Both the position numbers and the translations under genes were made by a program. 64,000 nt of DNA, from contig JAWZYU010000024.1 in assembly GCA_038380435.1 (NCBI GenBank), forward strand, positions 51,298,613-51,362,612. Direction: 5' to 3'. The stretch is from Ryuthela nishihirai. Lineage: Eukaryota > Arthropoda > Arachnida > Araneae > Heptathelidae. Below the pieces are notes generated by a model, which made no database searches, was not told the DNA's origin, and saw only the letters and a program-made list of their open reading frames with translations. Below, one piece after another: positions 22,585 to 33,179 of the stretch (position 1 is its first letter; each line of letters begins with the position of its first letter).

Positions 22585-24825
22585 GTTAAATTAGCAGTGA
22601 CTGATCATTATCCCATTGCCTTAACAGTTAATTTTAACAATAATATGAATATTCAGTGTGATAATTATACAGAGCCTATTTTTTATCACTACATAGACTA
22701 TACTTTATTGAACTGGCTTTTAAGTGAATGTTCTTGGAACGAGGTATTAATTCTTAATGAGGTCAATAAAGCTTATAATAAATTTTTAAACACATTTAAT
22801 TTCGTAATTAAAAATTCAACTAGGGAAAGAAAAATTCATAATAAATCACAATCAGCAGAGCCATGGATTACTTTCGAAATTTTGAACTTATTAAAAGAAA
22901 GAGATAAGCTATACAAAAAATACCCTTTAAATGAAGCTTACGAAAGTAGTTTTAAAAATTTTAGAAATCAAATAAATTATAAAATTCGAGATGCTAAAAA
23001 CAGTTCCTTACAACTCAGTTTCAAAATTGCAATGGTAATAAATCAAAGCAGTGGAAATTGATAAGCGAGATAATAAATCAGAAGGTAGAAAATAAATATC
23101 CAGAATTAGAAAGTGGTTCTGATTCAATTGAAAATGCTACGTTATTGGCGAACCAATTTAATGAACACTTTGTAGGTATAGCAGCAAACCTGTCAAAGAA
23201 TAGGATTGTAAGAAATGAAAGTAGCCATATGAGTAAAAATGCCAAATCCATGTTTTTAGCTCCAACTTGTAGAAAGGAATTGACTAACATTATAAAAGGT
23301 TTTAAAAATAAAAAAATCTGCTGGGTATGACAATATTTCCATTATTGCTGTTAAAAAATGTTCTTTTAACTTGATTCAACCATTTGTTCACATTTGTAAT
23401 TTATCCTTCGAAATTGGCACTTTTCCAGATTTAATGAAAAAGCTGTTGTAATTCCAGTTTACAAGAAGGGAAATAAAAATGATTTTAAGAATTATCGACC
23501 GATATCTCTTCTCACAATTTTTTTCAAAAATATTAGAAAAATTGGTTAATAATAGACTGATAAATTTTTTAGATAGTTTTAATTTTCTCTGAAAACCAAT
23601 TTGGGTTTACGAAGGGTAGAGGTACAGAAACTGCATGGTTGAATTATACGTCAAAGGTGTTTCGTTCCATGGACGAAATCAATTTACTCTATCGGTATTT
23701 ATGGACTTGGAGAAAGCTTTTGACACCGTTGATCACAAAACTTTAATTAGCAAACTAGAAAATATTGACATTCGTGGTATTGTATTAAAATTGTTTAAAG
23801 TCTACTTACAGCACAGAACAAAATGTGTTAATCTTTTTAATACACTTAGTAAACCAAAACATATTTCATATGGTGTATCACAAGGTTCAGTCCTGGAACC
23901 AACCTTGTTTTTGATATTCATAAATGATCTATGTAAATTAAAAATAATAACTATACTAACACTTTTGCAGATGATACATCATTAATTTTATGTGCTGATT
24001 CTATAAAAAATCTCTTTTATAACATGAACACTGATCTAAAACGTGTGATAAAATGGTTGGATTCAAATGGGTTACATTTAAATGCGAAAAAGACTATGTA
24101 TATTCTATTTAACCTAAAAAAGAAATCATACAATCCAAATTTGATTAAATTAAAATTACATACCTTTTCATGCAATAAAGAAATTGCAAAATAAAATTGT
24201 AAAACTAGTTTCAAATAACAATATTAGCAATGTCAATTATCATTACATAAGCAATGATATATTACCATTGAGAAAGTTATATTTATAGAGAAGTCTTTTG
24301 TTTCTACATAAAAGCAACAAATATATCGAAAAACGGTTCATCCCATACGATACCAGATGTTCTGCAAACATGTTTCATGTTGTGAAATCAAAGAAAGGAA
24401 TCATACATAAGTATATTCATTTTATTGCACCAAAATTATATAATTCTTTACCTAATAGTATAAAAGAAGAGAAAGTGAATGTAATTTTAAGGAAAAAAAA
24501 CAAATTTTATTTGATAAATACTGAAGATATTGAAGACGCTTTTAATGTAATTTCTTAGTTTTTTTTTTTCCATTGCCAAAGATTTTCGTTTACAGTAGAA
24601 TTTTGTTTTTGTAATCTGTAAGAGTTGATTTGTAACTCCTAGATTACACAGAGATACTTGTTAAGTGTATGTTTTGTCAGTTTTGCATTTTTTAAATTAT
24701 TAATCGTTTATTTTATTTTATATTATTTCCTTTTGCAGTTTCCATCCAAATTTGATGGCAAATTTTTGTGTGTAATGTTTCTATAAATGAATATAGAAAT
24801 AAATTATTGTTATTATTAAAAAAAT
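22585..24825 (+). mobile_element. Decayed LINE copy A (CR1/jockey superfamily)
   Basis: Pieces of a non-LTR pol protein in order. TDHYPIAL (22600) is the end of the endonuclease. A linker with KSAGYDNIS-like and VYKKGNKNDFKNYRPISLL (about 23455-23520) leads into the RT. RT motifs are FMDLEKAFDTVDH (23698), GVSQGSV (23872) and FADDTSLIL (23964). The C-terminal piece is FIPYDTRCSANMFHVV (about 24330). Several frameshifts and stops break it, a stretch after about 24190 is deleted, and the 5' end is missing. The 3' UTR ends AATAAATTATTGTTATTATT plus A's. Family clade is inferred from motif style only. Confidence 0.9.
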
Positions 24826-25682
24826 TAGTCAACTTTTTGCTGTGAAGAAATTGAACAGGTTCAAAGTCTACTGTACCTAGGCGTTTATATTGATAGCTCC
24901 CTAAGTTGGAAAATCCACATTGGAAAACTAACAAACACACTTAAACAGATGTTATATAAATTTTATTATTTAAAAAAATCCTCGGTAATAAAGTGTTAAT
25001 AATGTTATACAAATCTTGGGTCCAGTCTGCTATACAGTATGGTATTGCAAGTTGGTGAGGAACATTCATTTCATCATTAAAGTGCCTAATCTCAATGCAA
25101 AATAATTTTATATTACAAGTATTACCAAACAAATATAAAACTGTTACCATCTTTTTTAAGTATAGCATTTTAGATATATTTCCACTGAGACACTTATTTA
25201 TTTATAGAACATTAAATCTCTTCTTTAAAAAGATCAATGCAGTGCTGCATTATACAAATTATTCTTTGCGAGATTATGGGAAAAGGTTTCTGTTGCCACT
25301 TGCGAAAAAAGAAATTATGCACAAACAGTTTGATTATTTGGCCCCTAAATGTTTTAATTTTTTACCGATTATAATTCGAAATTAAACTAATTTTATGCAT
25401 TTCAGATCTCTTACTGCTAATTATCTAATGAGCATTACTAATGCTGACAGCCTGATTTCAATGTTAAAGTAACAAAAATTAATTCGTTTTTATAAATTAT
25501 GTATTGTTTTGGTATATTTCTTTTCTTTATATACAATTGAGTGTCAATGTTGCCAAAATTATGCATTTAAATAATTTGTAAGTTAACCTGCATGAGCTTA
25601 GATGCTCTTGGTTAATAAGAGTATTTCAAATATATGCTGTTTGTAACTTTACTATTATAATAAACTAATTATTATGATGAGA
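24826..25682 (+). mobile_element. Decayed LINE copy B, 3' part only
   Basis: Encodes the post-palm region: QSLLYLGVYIDSSLSWKIHI (about 24859), then TNYSLRDYGKRFLLPLA (about 25257) and FDYLAPKCFNFLP (about 25330). This matches the layout of the C-terminal part of copy A but with distinct sequence. Stops interrupt it. The 3' UTR contains a small hairpin (GAGCTTAGATGCTC, 25594-25607) before TAATAAGAGTATTTC, a common CR1-type ending. It directly follows the tail of copy A. Confidence 0.85.
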
Positions 25683-26226
25683 TCAGCTAGGACGAAAGGA
25701 AGGCGAGCCAAGACTTCCATTTTCGAAGTAGGAACCCTTTTCGCCTATAACAGATCATCATCAGCGCATCCAATTTATATTTACATTACATACACTAAAA
25801 TATTTATTTCCCCAATAAATAATACATTGGATTACATTCCTTGAGCGCAATGGATAAAAATATTTCAAACGAAAATTTGCTAAATCCACAAGAGTGTAAG
25901 AACTCGCCTGTGTATTTGATTATTTTTTTTATTATTATTTTATTAGTCTGGAGCCTAGGTGAAGAAAAACGACATGCCTTTATCTAAAGCCCCCAGGGCC
26001 TTTCAACTGGGAACAAGAAAGTTGACGGGACACAGGACATCGCGTCCTGTGTCACGTGAACTTTCTTGGCTGAGAAACTCTAGCGCCACAGAAGAAAAGT
26101 CACGTGACCCCATCCCGCGGTTCTTTCGAACCGGATAACTTTGGACTGAAAGTCAGTTGCGTGCTTAGGTCGAGTCCTTAAGCGTGTCGGAAGGTATCCT
26201 CTTAGGATTTCTCCTACGTAGATCAG
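25683..26226. other. Unannotated sequence with a GC-rich hairpin
   Basis: AT-rich to 25970, then a GC-richer block. At 26016-26066 an imperfect inverted repeat (arms from AGAAAGTTGACGGGACACAG) closes over about 3 bases and contains CACGTG in its right arm; another CACGTG lies near 26100. No gene recognised. Confidence 0.5.
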
Positions 26227-26263
26227 GGGCGGGGGTGGCTCAGTCGGTAGCGCGCCAGGCTCG
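26227..26263 (+). mobile_element. Isolated SINE-A head (3'-truncated)
   Basis: Only the first 37 bp of SINE-A are present, from GGGGCGGGGGTGGCTCAGTC to GCCAGGCTCG, then TATTTTTTTATC. The A box is intact, the B box and all the rest are missing. Other partial copies here lose the opposite end. Confidence 0.8.
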
Positions 26264-27675
26264 TATTTTTTTATCTACCACCTTGCCAATGACATACTGA
26301 CAAGACAGTAAAGGCACTTTTCTACATATAACTCTCACACATAGTCGTCTGAAAAGAACGTGTCACATACAGCACACACGTTATATCAAAGTTGTAAACC
26401 TTCATTTGAAACACCCTGTTTAATTGTTAAATGCACAAACGAGAAGCATCCCCTTCTTTCACGTTGTAGCAAAGTTTCGCTTTAGGCTTTGGTTTAAAAG
26501 GACGCATCCCTCGACAAACAGAGAGAAACTTGCAAGCCATTTAATGACACTAAAAAAATGCATCTCTCATCAAAAAAAATTCCCCACGCGCAAACTTTTC
26601 TGAACTAATTATGGCTGTTCATTAATAACGTTACCTGTAGGGAATTCCCGATCTCCCTTTCGCTATTCATCGGAACAATTCCCAAGCTGCAGCATCACTT
26701 AAATCACCTCCATGAAGTCGGGAAGGGATGCTAGAGGATGGAGAGCAGGATGAGCGAACAAGAAGCGTCTTTGTCTTCTCTCTGAGAAGTCGACGTCCGA
26801 AAAGTGATACATCCACAACAAGGCGAAAGGTCAGTCGAACGTGCGAGAAAGATTACATTATTAGCCGCGCTACACAACAGTTACCTCGACTACAAAACAG
26901 CGGACGCGGATGAAGTCATCTGTAAGAGCGCGTCAACATCAACAGCAACAACTGATGACGCCCCGCAAAAGGCTCTCTCTCACACCTTCTCTCTTTACAC
27001 AATCTTCCTAATCTCCAAACACCAGAAGCTTTCCCGATAGCAACCAGACCATTAGGAAAACGTTTGAGGGGGAAGAAGATGCCGAGGTAAGGTGGGGGGA
27101 CAGTAAGTGTGGAGGGAGGGTAGAGAAAGAGGGTGGATCATAAGGCGGAGGGAAGAGAAGGAGGAGTGATCGAGATGGTCTTGTGATGGATGAGAGGTGA
27201 AGGAGGCCTCGCGGTTTATCAAGGACCTTCCTTTTTCTCCCCCTCCCGATGTTGTTGTTCGATTTTTTTAACGCTTACGTGACTCTGCATTCGCGTGATC
27301 GGTTGTTGGAGCAACAAAAGAGAGCCACGTGATCAAAATGCCGTTCACTAATTACTATATACGTCGGCAATGACAGCCCGTTACAGCCGTGCCGAAGGCG
27401 GTCTCTTTTTTTCTCTTTTGGCGCCTGTTAGGTTAAAGGTTAAAATGGCTCGAAAGAGTGCGTGGTATTAAGAGAGTGAGAAGGTGGCAGATTTTTCGGC
27501 TCTGTTTTTTTTTAGGTTTTTTATTATTTTGTCATTTCAGGGATTAATTATGCGTGACAAAGATGGAGAAAGGCTTAGAAACAAGCGAAGAGTAGTGAAG
27601 CTAAGCGATTACCACGGAACTTTCAGGAGAGACTCGTTAGTTGGACCATCTCACTTTCTGATAGGGTTTGGGTTG
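26264..27675. other. Unannotated 1.4 kb with purine-rich blocks
   Basis: Balanced composition in 26620-27460, including a purine-rich run (27040-27180) and CACGTGATC near 27328. Short frames on the plus strand (for example 26804-27040) show no domain. It could be regulatory or untranslated sequence of an unseen gene, but nothing here proves that. Confidence 0.35.
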
Positions 27676-27754
27676 CTTTAGCTTTGGTCGGTAGTTTTTT
27701 TGCACACAAGGGACTAAATGGCCAGTTCAGAAAGGCCCCGGATATTCAGAACTG
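27676..27754 (-). mobile_element. Diverged SINE-A tail fragment
   Basis: GGGTTGCTTTAGCTTTGGTC then TTTTTTTGCACACAAGGGAC and TAAATGGCCAG match the reverse tail of SINE-A. The rest is missing. Confidence 0.75.
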
Positions 27755-27764
27755 GGTATGATCA

Positions 27765-28137
27765 AAGCCACCTAGAACACAAGGCTATTCCATTAGTTAT
27801 GACGTCAGCATTAGTGGACCAAAATAATATATAAACTTCTTTTATATTTCTACTGGTTAGTTTTAAAATTAGTCTTTATACTAATTTATATTTACAAATA
27901 TACATTGTTCAGAAAAAAATTACCTTTATATATATAAAGATTATCATAATGCTAATACATACTAATGTTTTTTCCTAAATAATGTATATTAATAAATATA
28001 AATTAGTATAAAGATTAATTTTTAAACTTACCAGTAGAAACAATAGAAATAAATATGTAAGAAATTTGTATATTGTTTCGGCACACTAATGCTGACGTCA
28101 TAACTCAATGGAATGGCCTTCTGTTCTAGATGGTATT
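27765..28137. mobile_element. Foldback element with long terminal inverted repeats
   Basis: Left arm CCACCTAGAACACAAGG...TTATGACGTCAGCATTAG and right arm CTAATGCTGACGTCATAA...GTTCTAGATGG are complementary over about 54 bp. A further inner pair (TTTCTACTGGTTAG with TTACCAGTAGAAA) makes the whole element fold back. A 10-bp direct repeat GGTATGATCA flanks it (27755-27764 and 28138-28147). Long TIRs and a 9-10 bp TSD suggest a Mutator-like non-autonomous element; hAT is the alternative. Confidence 0.8.
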
Positions 28138-28174
28138 GGTATGATCACGGCTACTTAGATACACCAGGGGGAAA

Positions 28175-28260
28175 AATATAAATATAACTTTCACAGATGA
28201 CGATTTCTTTCATATAGGAATTTGTTATTATCTATTTATTATTGAAGACAAATAATATCA
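28175..28260 (+). repeat. 86-bp dispersed direct repeat, copy 1
   Basis: Nearly identical to 30341-30426: both run from AATATAAATATAACTTTCAC to GAAGACAAATAATATCA. Flanks differ, so this is a shared insertion or duplication 2.2 kb apart, not a tandem. Confidence 0.85.
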
Positions 28261-28869
28261 TAGTCGTTGAACTAAAGGAGCGAAGAAAGAAAAGAAATTA
28301 AATATGCATAACTACTAAAAGTCTAATTACAATGAAGTAATTTTTAAATTGTGTAGAATAGTTTATTTATTATAAATTTCTTAAAATATTTATGAACATT
28401 TGAAAATTATTTACAATTTTTACATTTTTTTAAATGTAACTATTAGTATAAAATTTAAGATGTAAACATTAATTTTAGTAATTATATATTTAAAAAATAA
28501 AATTTCTATTCTTTGGTAAAATATGGGCACAGAATAAAACGTATAGCGATTAAACTCCCTATACCTGTAATGGTAGCATTTGTACAATGTTTTTCTAACA
28601 GAGTAGCGCAAACAGTGGTTTGGAAACGATCTCCCACAGAAACGACTTACGACACAGTACCTTTTTTTATATTCGCATATAAATGACTTTGGCGTAATCA
28701 TAATATGGAAGTTATACTTTTAAAAAAACTACGGCTCATTACTTGCTTCTAAAAAGGCAGCATTGATTTTAAATTACTGCATAATATTTTTTTAAAAATA
28801 ATAAAAAAGTAAATTATTTTATTTCATGCCAATTTTAAACTGCATGAATCGTAGAAATCTGTAGTTATA
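28261..28869. other. AT-rich stretch
   Basis: A minus-strand frame (28420-28701) has no recognisable domain. Nothing else seen. Confidence 0.5.
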
Positions 28870-29090
28870 AATAAATACCCCCTCAAGCAGCTGCTTGCCA
28901 CAGAGGTCTGACACGAGCCTGTCAGTTTACATGCCAAAGTAGAAGGTAAACTCTCTTTACACAATCAATTGCAAAGGATGGCAGGACCTCAGCAGAAAAA
29001 CGACACAAACAGCCATGCCTTATCCGGGGCTCGAACCCAGGTCCCGTAGATCAGTAGCCAAGCGTGCTAACCACTCGGCCACGGGACGGC
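28870..29090 (-). mobile_element. SINE-C, a third tRNA-derived SINE
   Basis: On the minus strand the head reads GTGGCCGAGTGGTTAGCACG (A box as in Leu/Ser-type tRNAs) followed by B box GGGTTCGAGCCCCGG, then a 150-bp body. A 12-bp TSD TCTGTAGTTATA lies at 28858-28869 and 29091-29102. The tRNA-like part lacks a matching acceptor end, and the body and TSD show it is a SINE, not a tRNA gene. Confidence 0.9.
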
Positions 29091-29401
29091 TCTGTAGTTA
29101 TAGACAGGACTTATTACTTTTAGACTGAAGAGATTTGACTTATCACCATCTCTCATGTTTGTTCAATGTTTCATGTTTGTCAAATGTTTCAAATTTTGAG
29201 GTACTTTTCTTTGTCTGGTATCAGTGTGCTGATATGGCACCTTCGGACCTTTTCTGCAATAATAATAATGATATGGAAAGTTAGTTCCATTTCTAATCGT
29301 TCATGGCGTAATTAATTTCCGATAAAGTAGGGAGTAAACTCTCTGGATCTATTACTCTGTGGCAGGCCCAGATATAGAAAATAATCGAGGGTGGGGGGGG
29401 T

Positions 29402-29660
29402 ATAAACGTAATTTAGCCGAAAAAACGTAAAATAGGAGAAGGAACACAATTTAGCCGAAAAAGTGTAAAAGGGAGAGTAACACAATTTTGCCGAAAACAT
29501 GTAAAATGGAGGAGGAACACAATTTTGTCGAAAAAATGTAAAAGGGCGAGGAACACAATTTTGTTGAAAAAATGTGAAAGGGGAAGGAACACAATTTAGA
29601 AGAAAAAAAACCGTAAAATGGGAGAAGAACACAATATAGCAGAAAAAATGCAATTGGTGG
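29402..29660. repeat. Minisatellite, period about 37 bp, 7 units
   Basis: Units of 35-40 bp share GGAACACAATTTAGCCGAAA and a purine-rich GTAAAAGGGAG stretch. Spacing of the CACAATTT landmark is 35-40 bp. Minus-strand frames across it are repeat translations, not genes. Confidence 0.9.
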
Positions 29661-29715
29661 GTTCAAGAGACTGGATTTTCAATGCAGTATGACATTTTCT
29701 CCTCCGTTTTCCAAG

Positions 29716-30017
29716 GCAAAATTCCCCGCCCTGTCCACGGTCAGTAGGGGACACCGATGGGCTTGGAAAGACCGCCGTCCGTCGGATGGGACGTTAAGCC
29801 GTGGCCCCGTGTGCGGGAGAGTCATACCCTGTGCACGTTAAAGAACACGCTGGATGGCCTTGACGGGAGGCTACCATCTGTCTCCCAACAGCTGTTCCAG
29901 TGGGTCCCCTCCCCCAACCTTTTCTGAGCCTTCGGGGTCCATGTGACCTGGCCATTTAGCCCATGGTGTTCAAAAAAGTGCCGCTCAGAGGTAAAACAAC
30001 CCAACCCAAAACCCAAC
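29716..30017 (+). mobile_element. 5'-truncated SINE-A
   Basis: Starts in the body at GCAAAATTCCCCGCC and keeps an extended tail with repeated CAACCC units (29998-30017). Likely TSD CCGTTTTMCAAG at 29704-29715 and 30018-30029 (11 of 12 match). Confidence 0.92.
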
Positions 30018-30074
30018 CCGTTTTACAAGTCTTCGAAAATTTCATGAAAATGAATAAAAAATAATAAGTTTAAT

Positions 30075-30154
30075 TTTTACCTCTATTTCCCTTTCTGCAT
30101 TCTGAAGGGAGGAGCATGGCTCCTCCCCACCCCCCTTACGTCTGCCCCTGCTCT
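30075..30154 (+). mobile_element. Right-terminal fragment of an unclassified TIR element
   Basis: Same layout as 4683-4763: TGCATTCTGAAGGGAGG, a small palindrome GGAGCATGGCTCC, then CCCCCCTTACGTCTGCCCCT plus G. A possible left end CAGGCCCAGATATAG lies at 29362, with imperfect flanks CTCTGTGG and CTCTATAG. If real, one element spans 29362-30154 and carries the 37-bp array and the SINE. Confidence 0.5.
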
Positions 30155-30340
30155 ATAGCTAAGGGTATCAATCAAACCACTGTAAATAATGAAATTATGC
30201 TTATGAAATAAAACACGTTTTTTACTAATCTGAAAGAATTCAGTCTGGAAAAGTCGCTGCCGATTCAAAACAGGCTTCATTCCATTAAGATGTCGCGAGA
30301 CAGATTGTATTACAATGGCAAGAATGAAACTTTAGCGAAA

Positions 30341-30426
30341 GAATATAAATATAACTTTCACAGACGACGATTTCTTTCATGTAGGAATTTATTTTTATCA
30401 ATTTACTATTGAAGACAAATAATATC
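30341..30426 (+). repeat. 86-bp dispersed direct repeat, copy 2
   Basis: Partner of 28175-28260. Contains the same CAGAYGACGATTTCTTTCAT core. Confidence 0.85.
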
Positions 30427-30589
30427 AACTGAAACCATTCAGTCAATTTTTACTTTGGGATTACAACCAAAATTCTGAAATAGTCTCCCTCGACACTATG
30501 GCACTGCTACTTCACAATATGTATTATATCTACATTCATCGCTAAAAACAATCAGTGCCTTGTAAAACCAAGTCCATAATCCTGAAAAA

Positions 30590-33170
30590 CGAAACTGGTT
30601 GCATTTCCTCAACCATATAAAACGGAATTGGTTGCATTTTGTCAAACATGTAAAATGAAACCGGTTACATTTTCTCGACAATTTAAAACGAAACTGGTTG
30701 CATTTTCTCGACAATTTAAAACGAAACTGGTTGCATTTTCTCGACAATTTAAAACGAAACTGGTTGCATTTTCTCGACAATTTAAAATTAAACTGGTTGC
30801 ATTTCCTCAATCGTGTAAAATGAAACTGGTTGAATTTCCTCCATCATGTAAAATGAAACTGGTTGCTTTCCTCCATCACGTAAATTGAAACTGGTTGAAT
30901 TTCCTCAACTATGTAAAAAGAAACTGGTTGCATTTTGTCGACAATTTAAAAGGAAACCGGTTGCATATTCTCGACAATTTAAAACAAAACTGGCTGCATT
31001 TCCTCAATCATGTAAAATGAAATTGGTTGAATTTCCTCAATCATGTAAAATGAAACTGGTTGAATTTCCTCAACCATGTAGAAAGAAACTGGTTGCATTT
31101 TCTCGAAAATGCAAAACGAAACTGGTTGCATTTTCTCGAAAATGCAAAACGAAACTGGTTGCATTTCCTCAAGCATGTAAAATGGAGCTGGTTGCATTTT
31201 GTCGACCATGTAAAATGAAATCGGTTGCATTTTCTCGACCATGTAAAACGAAACTGTCTCCTTTCCTCGACTATATAAAACAAAACTGGTCATATTTTCT
31301 CGACTGTGTAAACGAAACAGGTTGCATTTCCTCGACCGTGTAAAACGAAACTTAGTATTTTCTCGACCACTTAAAACGAAACTATCTCCTTTCCTCGACT
31401 ATATAAAACAAAACTGGTCGCATTTCCTCGACCGTGTAAAACGAAACTATCTCCTTTCCTCGACTATATAAAACAAAACTGGTCACATTTTCTCGACCGT
31501 GTAAAACGAAACTATCTCCTTTCCTCGACTATATAAAACAAAACTGGTCGCATTTCCTCGACCGTGTAAAACGAAACTTAGTATTTTCTCGACCACTTAA
31601 AACGAAACTATCTCCTTTCCTCGACTATATAAAACAAAACTGGTCACATTTTCTCTACCGTGTAAAACGAAACTATCTCCTTTCCTCGACTATATAAAAC
31701 AAAACTGGTCACATTTTCTCGACCGTGTAAACGAAACTATCTCCTTTCCTCGACTATATGAAACAAAACTGGTCACATTTTCTCGACCGTGTAAAACGAA
31801 ACTGGTTGCATTTTCTCGACCGTTTAAAATGAAACTTAGCATTTTCTCGACCACTTAAAACGAAACTATCTCCTTTCCTCGACTATATAAAACAAAACTG
31901 GTCACATTTTCTCTACCGTGTAAAACGAAACTATCTCCTTTCCTCGACTATATAAAACAAAACTGGTCACATTTTCTCGACCGTGTAAACGAAACTATCT
32001 CCTTTCCTCGACTATATGAAACAAAACTGGTCACATTTTCTCGACCGTGTAAAACGAAACTGGTTGCATTTTCTCGACCGTTTAAAATGAAACTTAGCAT
32101 TTTCTCGACCACTTAAAACGAAACTATCTCCTTTCCTCGACTATATAAAACAAAACTGGTCACATTTTCTCTACCGTGTAAAACGAAACTATCTCCTTTC
32201 CTCGACTATATAAAACAAAACTGGTCACATTTTCTCAACCGTGTAAAACGAAACTATCTCCTTTCCTCGACTATATGAAACAAAACTGGTCACATTTTCT
32301 CGACCGTGTAAAACGAAACTGGTTGCATTTTCTCGACCGTTTAAAATGAAACTTAGCATTTTCTCGACCACTTAAAACGAAACTGTCTCCTTTCCTCGAC
32401 TATATAAAACAAAAATGTCTCCTTTCCTCGACTATATAAAACAAAAATGTATCCTTTCCTCGACTATATAAAACAAAACTGGTCGCATTTTCTTGACCGT
32501 GTAAAACGAAACTGGTTGCATTTTCTCGACGGTGTAAAACGAAACTTAGCATTTTTTTCGACCACTTAAAACGAAACTGTCTCCTTTCCTCGACTATATA
32601 AAACAAACTGGTTGCATTTTCTCGACCGTGTAAAACGAAACTTAGCATTTTCTCGACCACTTAAAACGAAACTGTCTCCTTTCCTCGACTATATAAAACA
32701 AAAATGTCTCCTTTCCTCGACTATATAAAACAAAAATGTCTCCTTTCCTCGACTATATAAAACAAAACTGGGCACATTTTCTCGACCGTGTAAAACGAAA
32801 CTTAGCATTTTTCGACCACTTAAAACGAAACTGTCTCCTTTCTTCGACTATATAAAACAAACTGGTCACGTTTTCTCGACCGTGTAAAACGAAACTGGTT
32901 CCATTTTCTCGACCGTGTGAAACGAAACTTAACATTTTCCTGACCACTTAAAACGAAACTTAGCATTTTTCCGACCACTTAAAACGAAACTTAGCATTTT
33001 CCCGACCACTTAAAACGAAACTTAGTATTTTCCCGACCACTTAAAACGAAACTGTCTCCTTTCCTCGACTATATAAAACAAAACTGGTCACGTTTTCTCG
33101 ACCGTGTAAAACGAAACTGGCCACATTTTCTCGACCGTGTAAAACGAAACTGGTTGCATTTTCTGAAAGT
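30590..33170. repeat. 33-bp minisatellite array with higher-order repeats
   Basis: About 2.6 kb of units such as ACGAAACTGGTTGCATTTTC plus TCGACAATTTAAA. The left third (to about 31260) is a simple 33-bp tandem. To the right, unit types alternate in blocks. The landmark GAAACTTAGY at 31347, 31573, 31831, 32089 and 32348 gives steps of 226, 258, 258 and 259 bp, so about eight 33-bp units form a 258-bp higher-order unit. Frames of up to 152 codons on both strands are translations of the repeat. Confidence 0.95.
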
Positions 33171-33179
33171 GTTATACTG

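Noticed and set aside
28990..29090. tRNA gene (Leu/Ser type) on the minus strand
   Set aside because: A and B boxes are good, but the acceptor stem does not close, a 150-bp body follows and a 12-bp TSD encloses the whole. It is a SINE.
29312..29666. Phe/Pro-rich repeat protein on the minus strand
   Set aside because: It is the translation of the 37-bp minisatellite in two frames.
30628..31343. Lys-rich repeat protein genes on the plus strand and FVLHGREN-type repeats on the minus strand
   Set aside because: Both strands are open only because the 33-bp unit is a multiple of three with few stops. No start, promoter or independent support.
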